A stretch of 35,256 nt of DNA. Source: an uncultured Eubacteriaceae bacterium. GTDB lineage: Bacteria; Bacillota; Clostridia; Lachnospirales; CAG-274. Numbering within the stretch: the stretch's first letter is position 1; each line of letters starts with the position of its first letter. The notes under the pieces are model-generated. The model did no database searches and was not told the DNA's origin. It worked only from the letters and a program-made list of their open reading frames with translations. Below, piece after piece: positions 6,277 through 15,261 of this stretch. The translations under genes and the position numbers were made by a program. Where the stretch lies: positions 1 through 35,256 of the forward strand of contig CAMVJD010000030.1 of NCBI GenBank assembly GCA_947167715.1, given 5' to 3'.

Positions 6277-8868
6277 ATGGAAACGATTATCGACAATCTG
6301 GATGCGCTTATTTTAAAAATGAAGGAAATGAAAGCGGCGCAGGCAGAGTATGCGAAATTTTCGCAGGAGCAGGTGGACAAAATATTTTTCGAGGCGGCTA
6401 TGGCGGCAAACAGGGCGCGCATACCGCTGGCAAAAATGGCCGTTGAGGAAACGGGAATGGGTGTTGTGGAGGACAAGGTGATAAAAAACCACTATGCCTC
6501 GGAGTATATTTACAATGCCTATAAAAACACCAAGACCTGCGGCGTTATAGAAGAGGACAGCGCCTTTGGCATTAAAAAGATCGCGGAGCCTATAGGCCTT
6601 ATTGCGGCGGTAATACCCACAACCAACCCGACCTCTACCGCGATATTCAAAACGCTTATTGCGCTTAAAACGCGAAACGCCATTATCATAAGCCCGCATC
6701 CCAGGGCAAAAAAATCTACCATAGAGGCGGCAAAGATAGTCTTGGAGGCTGCAATTAAGGCGGGAGCGCCCGAAAACATAATAGGCTGGATAGATGTACC
6801 CTCGCTGGAGCTTACCACCGAGGTAATGAAAAGCTCGGATATAATTCTGGCAACGGGCGGCCCGGGTATGGTAAAATCCGCGTACAGCAGCGGCAAGCCC
6901 GCCCTTGGCGTGGGCGCGGGCAATACCCCCGCAATTATTGACGAAACGGCGGATATCAGGCTTGCGGTAAATTCGATAATTCATTCAAAAACCTTTGATA
7001 ACGGTATGATATGTGCCTCGGAGCAGAGCGTTACCGTTGTGGGCGGCATTTACGATGCGGTCAAAAAGGAATTTGCCGACAGGGGCTGTTATTTCCTACA
7101 GGGCGAGGAGCTTGACAAGGTAAGAAAAACAATTATCATAAACGGCTCGCTTAATGCAAAAATAGTGGGTCAAAGCGCTTATAATATCGCAAAGCTTGCC
7201 GATGTTGAGGTGCCCGAAAGCACAAAGGTGCTTATAGGCGAGGTGGAAAGCGTGGATATATCCGAGGAATTTGCACACGAAAAGCTTTCACCCGTTCTGG
7301 CAATGTACCGCGCGGCTGATTTTGACGAGGCGCTCGGCAAGGCGGAGCAGCTTGTGGCGGACGGCGGCTACGGCCACACCGCATCCCTTTTTATTGATCT
7401 TGACGAAAAGGAAAAAATAGAAAAGCATTTTCACCGCATGAAGACCTGCCGTATTTTGCTTAATACCCCGTCGTCTCACGGCGGCATAGGCGATCTGTAC
7501 AACTTCAGGCTTGCGCCCTCGCTTACGCTTGGATGCGGCACCTGGGGCGGCAATTCGGTCTCGGAAAACGTGGGTATAAAGCACCTTTTAAATATTAAAA
7601 CGGTCGCAGAAAGGAGAGAAAATATGCTTTGGCTTCGTATGCCCGAAAAGGTATATTTCAAAAAAGGCTGTATGCCCGTGGCTTTGGACGAGCTGGGCAG
7701 CGTAATGGGCAAAAAGCGCGCCTTTATAGTTACCGATACATTTTTATTTAAAAACGGCTATATCAAGCCCGTTACCGATAAGCTTGACGAAATGGGCATC
7801 ACCTACAGCTGCTTTTTCGATGTTGAGTCCGACCCGAGCCTTGCCTGCGCAATAGCCGGTGCGGAGCAGATGAAGCTGTTTGAGCCGGATGTTATTATCG
7901 CCCTCGGCGGCGGCTCGGCTATGGATGCCGGCAAGATAATGTGGGTGCTTTACGAGCATCCCGAGGTAAACTTTATGGATATGGCCATGCGCTTTATGGA
8001 TATAAGAAAAAGAACCTATACCTTCCCGAAAATGGGCGAAAAGGCATATTTTGTGGCTATCCCCACATCCTCGGGCACGGGCAGCGAGGTAACGCCCTTT
8101 GCGGTTATCACCGATGAAAAAACGGGTACAAAATATCCCCTTGCCGATTACGAGCTTTTGCCCGATATGGCAATTATAGATGCCGACAATATGAAGGACC
8201 AGCCCAAGAGCCTTACCAGCGCAAGCGGTATAGATGCACTTACTCACGCGCTTGAGGCCTATGCCTCCGTAATGGCGAGCGACTACACGGACGGCCTTGC
8301 GTTAAAGGCGATGAAGCTTATTTTTAAATATCTTCCCTCGGCATACGAAAACGGCGTAAAGGATATGAAAGCGCGCGAGGAAATGGCAAATGCAAGCTGT
8401 ATCGCTGGTATGGCCTTTGCAAATGCATTTTTGGGCGTGTGCCACTCGCTGGCGCATAAGCTGGGCGCTTTCCACCACCTGCCGCACGGCGTTGCAAATG
8501 CGCTTTTGATAAGCCATATAATGCGCTATAACGCTGTTGAGGTACCGCCTAAAATGGGTACTTTCAGCCAGTATCAGTATCCCCATACGCTTGAGCGCTA
8601 TGTGGAGTGTGCTAATTTCTGCGGTTTCTTTGGCGAAAATGACCAAGATACCCTTGAAAAATTTATAGCAGGCATTGAGGAATTAAAGGAAAAGGTGGGC
8701 ATAAAAAAGACTATCCGCGATTACGGCATCAAGGAAGAGGATTTTCTTGCCACACTTGACGATATGGTGGAGCAGGCCTTTGACGACCAATGCACGGGTG
8801 CAAATCCGCGCTATCCGCTTATGAGCGAAATAAAAGATATTTATTTAAAGGCGTATTACGGCGAATAA
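6277..8868 (+). CDS. adhE: Bifunctional acetaldehyde-CoA/alcohol dehydrogenase
   Basis: AdhE (863 residues) reduces acetyl-CoA to acetaldehyde and then ethanol with NADH, regenerating NAD+ in fermentation, and usually forms cytoplasmic spirosomes. Residues ~1-440 are the CoA-acylating aldehyde dehydrogenase domain, with nucleotide-binding GVGAGNTP (211-218) and catalytic Cys246 in GMICASEQ. Residues ~450-863 are the iron-type alcohol dehydrogenase domain, with GGGSAMDAGK, PTSSGTGSEVT, and the iron ligands in DALTHALEAY and CHSLAHKLGAFHHLPHG. Length is normal for the family (~860-890). GGGAGAG precedes the ATG. The gene is followed after 12 bases by a kinase-fold gene and forms a short operon with it. 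Nothing looks damaged. Confidence 0.97.
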   Translation: METIIDNLDALILKMKEMKAAQAEYAKFSQEQVDKIFFEAAMAANRARIPLAKMAVEETGMGVVEDKVIKNHYASEYIYNAYKNTKTCGVIEEDSAFGIKKIAEPIGLIAAVIPTTNPTSTAIFKTLIALKTRNAIIISPHPRAKKSTIEAAKIVLEAAIKAGAPENIIGWIDVPSLELTTEVMKSSDIILATGGPGMVKSAYSSGKPALGVGAGNTPAIIDETADIRLAVNSIIHSKTFDNGMICASEQSVTVVGGIYDAVKKEFADRGCYFLQGEELDKVRKTIIINGSLNAKIVGQSAYNIAKLADVEVPESTKVLIGEVESVDISEEFAHEKLSPVLAMYRAADFDEALGKAEQLVADGGYGHTASLFIDLDEKEKIEKHFHRMKTCRILLNTPSSHGGIGDLYNFRLAPSLTLGCGTWGGNSVSENVGIKHLLNIKTVAERRENMLWLRMPEKVYFKKGCMPVALDELGSVMGKKRAFIVTDTFLFKNGYIKPVTDKLDEMGITYSCFFDVESDPSLACAIAGAEQMKLFEPDVIIALGGGSAMDAGKIMWVLYEHPEVNFMDMAMRFMDIRKRTYTFPKMGEKAYFVAIPTSSGTGSEVTPFAVITDEKTGTKYPLADYELLPDMAIIDADNMKDQPKSLTSASGIDALTHALEAYASVMASDYTDGLALKAMKLIFKYLPSAYENGVKDMKAREEMANASCIAGMAFANAFLGVCHSLAHKLGAFHHLPHGVANALLISHIMRYNAVEVPPKMGTFSQYQYPHTLERYVECANFCGFFGENDQDTLEKFIAGIEELKEKVGIKKTIRDYGIKEEDFLATLDDMVEQAFDDQCTGANPRYPLMSEIKDIYLKAYYGE

Positions 8869-8880
8869 GGGGGCATAAAT

Positions 8881-9642
8881 ATGGATGATAATGTAAAACT
8901 TGAAAATCTTATTGCAGAGCGTAAAAATAAAAAAATTTACAGATACGGAAATTTAAAGGTAAAGGTTTTTGACAGCGAATTCAAAAAATCGGATATCCTT
9001 AACGAGGCGCTTAATCAGGCGCGTGTTGAGGAAACGGGTCTTAGCATACCCGCCCTTGACGAGGTGTGCAAAATAAACGGCAAATGGGCGATAGTGACCG
9101 AATTTGTCGAGGGGCGCACCCTTGCGGATATAATTGCCGAGGATCGTGCAAATTTAAAGCGCTATATGGAAAAATTTGTGGATATACAAATGGAGATACA
9201 TTCAAAACGCGCACCGCTTTTAAATAAGCTAAAGGATAAAATGAACCGCAAAATAAGCGAAAGCAGCTTAAGCGCCACTACGCGCTATGAGCTGCACACC
9301 CGTCTTGAGGGTATGCCAAAGCACAATAAGGTGTGCCATGGCGATTTTGACCCGTCAAATGTAATTATTTCGCCCGAGGGCAATTATTATGTTATTGACT
9401 GGTCGCACGCCACACAGGGCAATGCAAGCGCTGATGCGGCAAGGACATACCTGCTTTTCAGTCTTGCGGGCGATACCGAGGCGGCGGAGATGTATATGGA
9501 TATGTTCTGCAAAAAAAGCGACACGGCAAAGCAGTATGTTCAGGCTTGGCTGCCTATAGTGGCCGCATCCCAAAGCGTAAAGGGCAACGAGGACGAAAGA
9601 GAATTTTTGCTTAAATGGGCCGATGTTGTGGATTATGAATAA
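8881..9642 (+). CDS. Small-molecule phosphotransferase (APH/choline-kinase fold)
   Basis: This 253-residue protein has a protein-kinase-like phosphotransferase fold. The catalytic loop CHGDFDPSN (His153, Asp155, Asn160) and the metal-binding IDW (Asp173) match the APH enzyme family. The N-terminal lobe is short: a glycine-poor nucleotide loop, a lysine strand (LKVKVF) and a TEFVEGRTL hinge. The substrate cannot be deduced. Relatives act on aminoglycosides, choline, fructosamine or other small alcohols and amines. It starts 12 bases after adhE with AAGGGGG upstream, so it is cotranscribed and may serve the same metabolic setting rather than drug resistance. Copy 2 of the four-hairpin repeat begins six bases past its stop, separating it from its terminator. 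Confidence 0.8.
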   Translation: MDDNVKLENLIAERKNKKIYRYGNLKVKVFDSEFKKSDILNEALNQARVEETGLSIPALDEVCKINGKWAIVTEFVEGRTLADIIAEDRANLKRYMEKFVDIQMEIHSKRAPLLNKLKDKMNRKISESSLSATTRYELHTRLEGMPKHNKVCHGDFDPSNVIISPEGNYYVIDWSHATQGNASADAARTYLLFSLAGDTEAAEMYMDMFCKKSDTAKQYVQAWLPIVAASQSVKGNEDEREFLLKWADVVDYE

Positions 9643-9648
9643 TAGATA

Positions 9649-9803
9649 GTCAATGATATTCGTATTCCGCAGAAATAAATTTCTGCTACATACTCATAAC
9701 CAACGGAATTGCAAGCAATTCCAAATTCAGTGGGAGCTTGGACTCCCACTGAATTTTAAGTAAGCACCCCCGCTTTAGAAGCGGGGGACTTCCTTAGTTT
9801 GTT
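9649..9803 (+). repeat. Four-hairpin repeat, copy 2
   Basis: The element starts GTCAATGATATTCG and carries GCAGAAAT/ATTTCTGC, the 18-base palindrome GGAATTGCAAGCAATTCC, the stem TTCAGTGGGAG/CTCCCACTGAA, and a CCCCCGC/GCGGGGG end hairpin followed by ACTTCCTT. It is inserted between the kinase gene's stop codon and its terminator, in the same orientation as copies 1 and 4 relative to their genes. Stems two, three and four differ from copy 1 at positions that preserve or extend pairing. Confidence 0.9.
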
Positions 9804-9811
9804 AAAAACGG

Positions 9812-9845
9812 CAAAAACGGACGGGATTTCTCTCGTCCGTTTTTG
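9812..9845. terminator. Bidirectional terminator between the adhE operon and the MATE gene
   Basis: CAAAAACGGACG (9812-9823) pairs with CGTCCGTTTTTG (9834-9845). A/T tracts on both sides make it usable from either direction. It sits between two convergent transcription units. Confidence 0.8.
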
Positions 9846-9870
9846 TCATCATATAGGGGAAGCTGATGTA

Positions 9871-11280
9871 TCATATACAGCTCTTCACACAGCTTTGGGT
9901 GCACGCGGGCTTTTTATCCCTGCCCACAACATTTTTCCAAACGCCTGCCTTGTACAGTACCCACAAAATAAAGGCGGATATGGCATTTGAGACCACTACC
10001 GAGTACCATACGCTGCGTTCGTGCATATTAAAGTAATTTTTAAATACAAAAAGCGTTGCAAAGCGGAATACCCACAGTCTTGCGGCATCGTTTGCCATAG
10101 TGTAAAGCGTATTGCCCGTGCCCTGCAAAAGACCCGTGGTGGTGTTGTGTATACCGTTTGTCCACACATAAAACGCCATTATTGACAAAAAGTCTGCCGC
10201 CATGGGGATAACGGCGGGGTCGTCGGAAAAAATCTTAACAATTCCCGTGGAAATAATACCGCGTGAAAGTATCATACCGCTTATAAAAAGGAAAATAACT
10301 ATCATACTGCGCGCTTTTTTATAGGCGTCCTCCGCACGGCGCATATTGCCCGCGCCGGCGTTTTGACCGACTATTGTGGCGACCGCACTTCCGACTGCGT
10401 TTGACGGCATTGATATCAGGCCGTTTACACGGTTTGCTATGCCGTAGGCCGCCATTGCATTGTCGCCGAATTCCAGTACGTTTTTGGTCATAAGCAAAAA
10501 TCCGAACTGCATCGTGCTGCTGCCTATTGCGGTGGGCAGACCCACACGCAGCACCTTTTTAAGCTTTTCAATGTCAAATTTAAAATTAAGCGGCTCTATG
10601 CCTATATCGTCGTTTTTCTTTGAAACAAGCACCGCAAAGCCTATCAGCGCACAGGGTACCTTTGCCGCCAGCGTTGCAAGCGCCGCGCCCGCGATACCCA
10701 TTTTAAGGCCTATCATAAGCAGCGGGTCAAGTATCATATTTAAAATAATACCCAAAAAGTTAAGCCGCACAGGCCCTACCGTATCGCCCTGCGCCTGCCG
10801 CACAGCGGAAAAAATGTTTATCATAAACAAAAACGGCAGGTCAAGCAGTACAATTTTTAAATACATACCGCCGAACAGCGCAACATTACCCTCGGCCTTA
10901 AGCCAGGCAACTATCGCATCCGCCGAGAAAAAGCCCAAAAGCGCAAGGCACAATGAAAATATCATTGAAAACATAAAAATATGGTTTGCCATATCAATGG
11001 CGTTTTTTCTGTCGCGTGCGCCCACATACTGCGAAATAAGTATCGCACCCGCAAGCGTGATGCCCTGGCCGAAGTTTATAACTATGTTCTGCACGGGCGA
11101 AACAAGGGAAATGGCCGCCTGCGAGTCCGTGCCTATCCATTTGAGCCAATAGGCGTCGGTCAGGTTATACATTGTCTGTAAAAAATTGTTTATAACAATG
11201 GGTATCGCAAGCGAAAGCACCGCGGTCTTTAAATCGCCGCGCAGTATAAGCTCGGTATTTTGTTTTGCTGTAGCTTTCAT
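9871..11280 (-). CDS. MATE family multidrug/metabolite efflux transporter
   Basis: This 469-residue integral membrane protein has about twelve hydrophobic segments in two related halves, as in MATE (MatE/NorM/DinF-like) cation-coupled exporters. Supporting motifs are the N-terminal LSLAIPIVINNFLQTMYNLTD segment and the QNAGAGN motif in the second half. The start at 11280 is chosen because GGAGG stands nine bases upstream on the minus strand. A longer frame reaches 11313 but has no ribosome site. The gene is divergent from an AraC-type regulator, with about 330 bases between them, so that regulator may control it. Substrate is unknown: drugs, bile salts and metabolites are all possible. Family call is firm. 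Confidence 0.93.
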   Translation of the reverse strand: MKATAKQNTELILRGDLKTAVLSLAIPIVINNFLQTMYNLTDAYWLKWIGTDSQAAISLVSPVQNIVINFGQGITLAGAILISQYVGARDRKNAIDMANHIFMFSMIFSLCLALLGFFSADAIVAWLKAEGNVALFGGMYLKIVLLDLPFLFMINIFSAVRQAQGDTVGPVRLNFLGIILNMILDPLLMIGLKMGIAGAALATLAAKVPCALIGFAVLVSKKNDDIGIEPLNFKFDIEKLKKVLRVGLPTAIGSSTMQFGFLLMTKNVLEFGDNAMAAYGIANRVNGLISMPSNAVGSAVATIVGQNAGAGNMRRAEDAYKKARSMIVIFLFISGMILSRGIISTGIVKIFSDDPAVIPMAADFLSIMAFYVWTNGIHNTTTGLLQGTGNTLYTMANDAARLWVFRFATLFVFKNYFNMHERSVWYSVVVSNAISAFILWVLYKAGVWKNVVGRDKKPACTQSCVKSCI

Positions 11281-11385
11281 TTCTGCCGCCTCCGGATAAA
11301 GGGTCAAGAACAACTGTTATGCTATTAGTATAGCTTATAAAATATGTAATTTCCACAAAAAAATTGCCTTTTATGACGTAAAGTG

Positions 11386-11414
11386 TTGATTTTTTGTGTT
11401 GGATAAGTTATACT
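11386..11414 (+). promoter_or_regulatory. Promoter of the AraC regulator
   Basis: TTGATT (11386-11391) and TATACT (11409-11414) have a 17-base spacer. The transcript would begin about 190 bases before the regulator's ATG and would include the inverted-repeat element at 11457-11540 in its leader. Confidence 0.6.
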
Positions 11415-11456
11415 TTAGGGGAGAGGTAAATTTCAATTTGACGGGGAGATTTTGAG

Positions 11457-11540
11457 CGGACGGACACATAGGTCCGTCCCTACAACAAATGATCTAACAT
11501 AGTACCGTTTTGTAGGGAACGACCTATGTGTCGTTCCGTT
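11457..11540. repeat. Paired-hairpin inverted-repeat element
   Basis: GGACGGAC-acatag-GTCCGTCC (11458-11479) and GGAACGAC-ctatgt-GTCGTTCC (11516-11537) are each perfect 8-bp hairpins, and they are also inverted copies of each other, with CCCTACAA facing inward on both arms. Bases that differ between the arms change in pairs, so each hairpin stays intact. It resembles the small intergenic repeats common in clostridial genomes. It lies in the 5' leader of the AraC gene. Confidence 0.75.
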
Positions 11541-11607
11541 GCTTCGTTTCACAACAACATCCCGCCAAATAGAAATTTATCTCAAAAACTACACAGGAGG
11601 GCTCACT

Positions 11608-12426
11608 ATGGCGGAAATGAAAAATTTCCGGGTCACGCACAAAAAGCGTGAATCCTATTTTGAAATGGAAAGCTCGCACGTCCACGACTTCCACGAGATA
11701 TACTATCTTGTGGGCGGTACGCGGCGTTATTTTATAGACGACTCTATTTACACAATAAACAAGGGCGATGTCGTGGTCATTTTAAAGGGCACTATCCACC
11801 GCACCAGCTACAACAACGAAAAATCCCACGAAAGAATGGACTGCAAATTCCGCACCGAGTTTTTAAATGCGGATGAAAGCCTTTTGCGCGACTTTGAGAC
11901 CGCCTTTGCGGGCAGTCCCGTTATTTCGCTGGCGCCTGCACAGCGCGACCATATAATGCACATTTTAAAAAGCATCCGCGCCGAGTACGAAAACCCCGAC
12001 GATATGTCGGATATCAACGCAAGGGCGCTTATACAGTGCCTTATGGTGTTTTTGATAAGGCTAAAGCGTCTTCAGCAGTCGCCTGCGGCATTTGACCCCG
12101 ATGACAGCCTTATGCAGGAGGCCGCGCGCTATATCCGCGCAAATTACGCCGCTCCGCTTACACTTGAAAGCATAGCCGCGCAGGTCAATACCAGCCCGAC
12201 CTATTTCAGCAAAAAATTTAAAAGATCGACCGGCTTTGGCTGCCGCGAATACCTTGTAAACGTGCGCCTGCAGGAGGCAACAAAAATGCTGCTGCAAACA
12301 AGCCTGTCAATTACCGATATTGCCCTTAAATGCGGCTTTAACAGCAGCAATTACTTCGGTGATGTGTTCAGAAAGGCAAACGGCGTCTCCCCCGCGGAGT
12401 ACAGGAAAAACAATAAGCTTAGTTGA
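11608..12426 (+). CDS. AraC family transcriptional regulator
   Basis: This 272-residue DNA-binding regulator has an N-terminal cupin-like sensor domain at ~10-110 (HVHDFHEIYYLVGG and NKGDVVVILKGTIHR) and a C-terminal double helix-turn-helix at ~170-268. The latter includes LTLESIAAQVNTSPTYFSKKF and the AraC signature SITDIALKCGFNSSNYFGDVFRK, cited here in overlapping parts. The start at 11608 is chosen because AGGAGG lies seven bases upstream. An upstream in-frame extension to 11539 runs into the hairpin repeat and lacks a ribosome site. The divergent MATE gene is the most likely target, by position. The inducer is unknown, but the sensor fold suggests a small sugar or aromatic ligand. Confidence 0.92.
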   Translation: MAEMKNFRVTHKKRESYFEMESSHVHDFHEIYYLVGGTRRYFIDDSIYTINKGDVVVILKGTIHRTSYNNEKSHERMDCKFRTEFLNADESLLRDFETAFAGSPVISLAPAQRDHIMHILKSIRAEYENPDDMSDINARALIQCLMVFLIRLKRLQQSPAAFDPDDSLMQEAARYIRANYAAPLTLESIAAQVNTSPTYFSKKFKRSTGFGCREYLVNVRLQEATKMLLQTSLSITDIALKCGFNSSNYFGDVFRKANGVSPAEYRKNNKLS

Positions 12427-12435
12427 GGAAGAGAT

Positions 12436-13002
12436 ATGAACAAGTACAATTTATCGGCCGCTATCCTTGTTTTGGCGCTTTTAAGCGGCTGCGGCAGTCC
12501 CGAGCATTGGGACAATAAGGCCGAGACCACACAGACGGATATTAAGGAAAGCACGACCGAGCCGACCACGGAAAACGACGCCGACACGCCGCAGCAAAAG
12601 CGGATGACTGTTGAGGAAATGTGTGAAAGCGTGCTGAATGCCATACAAAACGAGGACACCGAGCGTTTAAAGGCCTTGTTTTGCGATGAGATAAAAAATA
12701 CTCACGATTTGGACAAAGAACTTGCGGAATTTTATAATTCTGTTGACGGTAAATTTGTATTTTTTACTGATTATCATAGTGAATTGAATTATGGCGGTGA
12801 ACGTAAGAAAGGCGTTTATGTTAAATATCATATTTGTTCATCTATAAGAGTAGCAAGAACGGACACAGGCAAAGAATATTATATTGAGTTTTACGCAAAT
12901 TTGGTGTACGATAAAAAACCAAATAATATTGGTGTCGAATATATCATAATAAGAGATAATGACGACAATGAAATCAAGGTCGGAGAGGTTCTTGATAATT
13001 AA
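12436..13002 (+). CDS. Predicted lipoprotein (DUF5104-like)
   Basis: This 188-residue exported lipoprotein has a signal peptide with lipobox LLSGC, so Cys19 would be lipidated. A Thr/Glu-rich linker (~25-50) leads to a globular domain with a helix MTVEEMCESVLNAIQNED resembling DUF5104-type proteins. That match is from memory. Function is unknown. GAGGAAGAG precedes the ATG, ten bases after the AraC stop, so the two may be cotranscribed. Base composition changes within the gene: the first ~280 bases are GC-rich like the neighbours, and from about 12715 codons become strongly AT-rich. This suggests a mosaic or recent recombination. Confidence 0.75.
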   Translation: MNKYNLSAAILVLALLSGCGSPEHWDNKAETTQTDIKESTTEPTTENDADTPQQKRMTVEEMCESVLNAIQNEDTERLKALFCDEIKNTHDLDKELAEFYNSVDGKFVFFTDYHSELNYGGERKKGVYVKYHICSSIRVARTDTGKEYYIEFYANLVYDKKPNNIGVEYIIIRDNDDNEIKVGEVLDN

Positions 13003-13020
13003 CGAACAGGAGGGCGAAAA

Positions 13021-14043
13021 ATGAAAACAATAACACTTGGAAAAACAGGCATAGTCACGCCGCAAAACGCATTCGGCGCCTTACCCGTACAGCGGGTGGA
13101 TATGCAGACTGCCGTTAAGATACTGCGCCGCGCTTACGAGGGCGGAATGACATTTTTTGACACGGCGCGGGCATACACGGACAGCGAGGAGAAATTAGGC
13201 GCGGCCTTTGACGGTATGCGTGACAAGATTTTTATTACATCCAAAACAATGGCCACAACGCCCGAAAAATTTTGGGACGACCTGCACACTACGCTGAAAA
13301 ATTTAAGAACTGACTATCTTGATATTTATCAGCTGCATTGTGTAAGCCGCTGTTATGCGCCGGGCGACGGCACGGGTATGTACGAGGCTATGCTAAAGGC
13401 AAAGGAGCAGGGCAAAATAAGACATATCGGCATAACCGCCCACAAAATAGGCATTGCCGAGGAAATAGTAAAAAGCGGACTGTACGAGACTCTGCAATTT
13501 CCGTTTTGCTATCTTGCCACCGACCGCGATATTGCGCTGGTAAAGGCCTGTGAGGCGGCAAATATGGGCTTTATTGCGATGAAAGGTCTGTCGGGCGGGC
13601 TTTTGAACAATGCGGCGGCGTGTATGGCGTTTATGAGTCAATATCCCGTTCTGCCTATTTGGGGCGTACAGCGTATGGAAGAGCTGGAGCAATGGCTTGC
13701 GTTTTTTGACAAGCCTGCCGAAATGACGGACGAGATAAAGCGCATCATAGAAAAGGACCGCGCCGAGCTCTTGGGCAATTTCTGCCGTGGCTGCGGCTAC
13801 TGCGCGCCCTGTACCGTTGGCATAGTTATAAACCAATGCGCAAGAATGTCGCAGATGATAAGGCGTTCGCCGTCCAAGACCTGGCTGTCGGAGGAATGGC
13901 AAAGGGAAATGTTTAAAATAGAGGACTGCATAAACTGCGGCGCCTGTCTGTCACGCTGCCCCTACGAGCTGCCTATCCCCGAGCTTTTAAGAAAAAATTT
14001 AGAGGATTACAAAAAGATAGTTTTGGGGGAGATAAGAGTATAA
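13021..14043 (+). CDS. Aldo-keto reductase with C-terminal ferredoxin-like Fe-S domain
   Basis: This 340-residue cytoplasmic oxidoreductase has two parts. Residues ~1-250 form the aldo-keto reductase barrel: [15 protein letters not shown] has the active-site Asp and Tyr, with the catalytic Lys in FITSKT and His in YQLHCVS. Residues ~255-320 add a cysteine-rich part, [11 protein letters not shown] and later [12 protein letters not shown], enough for at least one [4Fe-4S] cluster. Such Fe-S AKR fusions are frequent in anaerobes, and their electron partners and substrates are mostly undefined. AGGAGGG precedes the ATG, and its stop codon overlaps the larB start by one base, so the two are translationally coupled. 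Confidence 0.9.
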   Translation: MKTITLGKTGIVTPQNAFGALPVQRVDMQTAVKILRRAYEGGMTFFDTARAYTDSEEKLGAAFDGMRDKIFITSKTMATTPEKFWDDLHTTLKNLRTDYLDIYQLHCVSRCYAPGDGTGMYEAMLKAKEQGKIRHIGITAHKIGIAEEIVKSGLYETLQFPFCYLATDRDIALVKACEAANMGFIAMKGLSGGLLNNAAACMAFMSQYPVLPIWGVQRMEELEQWLAFFDKPAEMTDEIKRIIEKDRAELLGNFCRGCGYCAPCTVGIVINQCARMSQMIRRSPSKTWLSEEWQREMFKIEDCINCGACLSRCPYELPIPELLRKNLEDYKKIVLGEIRV

Positions 14044-14798
14044 TGGACAAATCGGAGCTTTTAAGGCTTTTAAATAACGTAGCCGCGGGCGAGATAACGC
14101 CCGAAAGCGCGGCGGATATTTTGCGGGCGGCGCCCTTTGAGGAGCTTGGCTTTGCCAAACCCGACCACCACCGCGGCATAAGACAGGGCGCGGGCGAGGT
14201 CATATTCGGCGCGGGCAAAACGGCGGAGCAGATGCTTAAAATTGCGCAAAGCCTGTTGTCGGGCGGTCAAAAGCGTGTGCTTATAACAAGATTGAGCCGC
14301 GAAAAATTTGAGCTTTTGCAAAACAAAATTGATATTGAATATTACGAAACCGCAAAAATCGGCATTATCGGCGGTTTGCCAAAGGATAAGACCGAAAGTG
14401 AGATCTTAATTATAACAGCCGGCACAAGCGATATCCCCGTTGCGGAGGAGGCCGCCGTGACGGCCGAGTTTTTGGGCAACAGCGTAAAGCGCATTTATGA
14501 TGTGGGCGTTGCGGGCATACATCGCCTGCTTGCACACCGTAATGATATAATGCAGGCAAGGGTGATAATCGCCGCCGCGGGTATGGAGGGCGCCCTTGCA
14601 AGCGTGGTGGGCGGCCTTGCGGACTGCCCCGTTATAGCCGTGCCCACAAGCGTAGGCTACGGCGCAAGCTTCGGCGGCCTTTCTGCACTTTTGTCAATGC
14701 TTAATTCCTGCGCCAGCGGCGTTACCGTGGTAAATATAGATAACGGCTTCGGCGCGGCCTATACCGCAAGTATGATAAATAAAAAGGGTAACGTATGA
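14043..14798 (+). CDS. larB: LarB: nickel-pincer cofactor biosynthesis carboxylase
   Basis: This 251-residue protein belongs to the LarB/PurE-like family. LarB carboxylates the nicotinate ring of NaAD and releases AMP, the first step towards the nickel-pincer nucleotide of lactate racemase-type enzymes. The helical N-terminal segment is followed by the conserved [21 protein letters not shown] region. The PurE-like core holds [16 protein letters not shown], the [11 protein letters not shown] segment and the [14 protein letters not shown] / [12 protein letters not shown] motifs. It overlaps the Fe-S aldo-keto reductase by one base. No larA, larC or larE is visible, so the rest of the pathway must be elsewhere, or this LarB serves another reaction. 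Family call is firm. Confidence 0.92.
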   Translation: MDKSELLRLLNNVAAGEITPESAADILRAAPFEELGFAKPDHHRGIRQGAGEVIFGAGKTAEQMLKIAQSLLSGGQKRVLITRLSREKFELLQNKIDIEYYETAKIGIIGGLPKDKTESEILIITAGTSDIPVAEEAAVTAEFLGNSVKRIYDVGVAGIHRLLAHRNDIMQARVIIAAAGMEGALASVVGGLADCPVIAVPTSVGYGASFGGLSALLSMLNSCASGVTVVNIDNGFGAAYTASMINKKGNV

Positions 14799-14831
14799 TC
14801 GTCTCTGCATTACCTTAAAGGGGGTTTTTAT

Positions 14832-15212
14832 ATGAAAAAAAGAATTATGGCTTTTTTGGTTGTTGCGGCGATCGCTTTTTGGGCTGCATTTGGCTGCGCT
14901 TGTACAAAGCTTTTTATATACGGTTCCGTTGTACAGGCAAACAGCGTTTATGTTGATACTATTTCTTATAAAAACGGAAAAATCAATATAAAAGGTGACT
15001 ACGGTCTGAACAGCGCCTGGGCTTTTTCGGGATATAAATACAGGATCCGGGGCGATAAGCTGTATATAAAAATGCGGTGGGTATATGTTAATCTATTTCA
15101 CGAAACGGACAAATTTGATATAAATATAGATTTAAACGGCCAAAAGGTCACGGAAGTCTATTTTGAAGATGAAAACAATAATATCAGCAAAAATTTACTG
15201 CAAAAAAAATAG
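14832..15212 (+). CDS. Small exported or lipid-anchored protein, unknown function
   Basis: This 126-residue protein starts with a signal-like segment (KKR followed by ~17 hydrophobic residues) ending in AAFGC, which could be a lipobox with Cys22. The rest is beta-rich, with many Tyr, Lys and Asp residues, and has no motif I recognise. AAAGGGGG stands before the ATG, 33 bases after larB, so it may be the last gene of that operon. The TAG stop lies inside the stem of the 17-bp terminator at 15208-15256. Confidence 0.65.
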   Translation: MKKRIMAFLVVAAIAFWAAFGCACTKLFIYGSVVQANSVYVDTISYKNGKINIKGDYGLNSAWAFSGYKYRIRGDKLYIKMRWVYVNLFHETDKFDINIDLNGQKVTEVYFEDENNNISKNLLQKK

Positions 15213-15256
15213 GTAAGAGGTAACGCGGGGACTGTTAGTGTTACCTCTTACCTATT
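15208..15256. terminator. 17-bp bidirectional terminator
   Basis: AATAGGTAAGAGGTAAC (15208-15224) pairs perfectly with 15240-15256. An A run precedes it and T residues follow. It ends the larB operon and, in the other direction, the PAP2 gene, whose stop codon is six bases away. Confidence 0.8.
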
Positions 15257-15261
15257 TTATA

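Noticed and set aside
8881-9642. Aminoglycoside resistance gene
   Set aside because: The fold fits, but the operon context with adhE and the lack of resistance-family signatures do not support an antibiotic substrate.
11281-11313. Upstream extension of the MATE protein by 11 residues
   Set aside because: There is no ribosome site there, while GGAGG stands correctly before the ATG at 11280.
11539-11607. Upstream extension of the AraC protein
   Set aside because: It begins at the end of the hairpin repeat without a ribosome site. The ATG at 11608 has AGGAGG.
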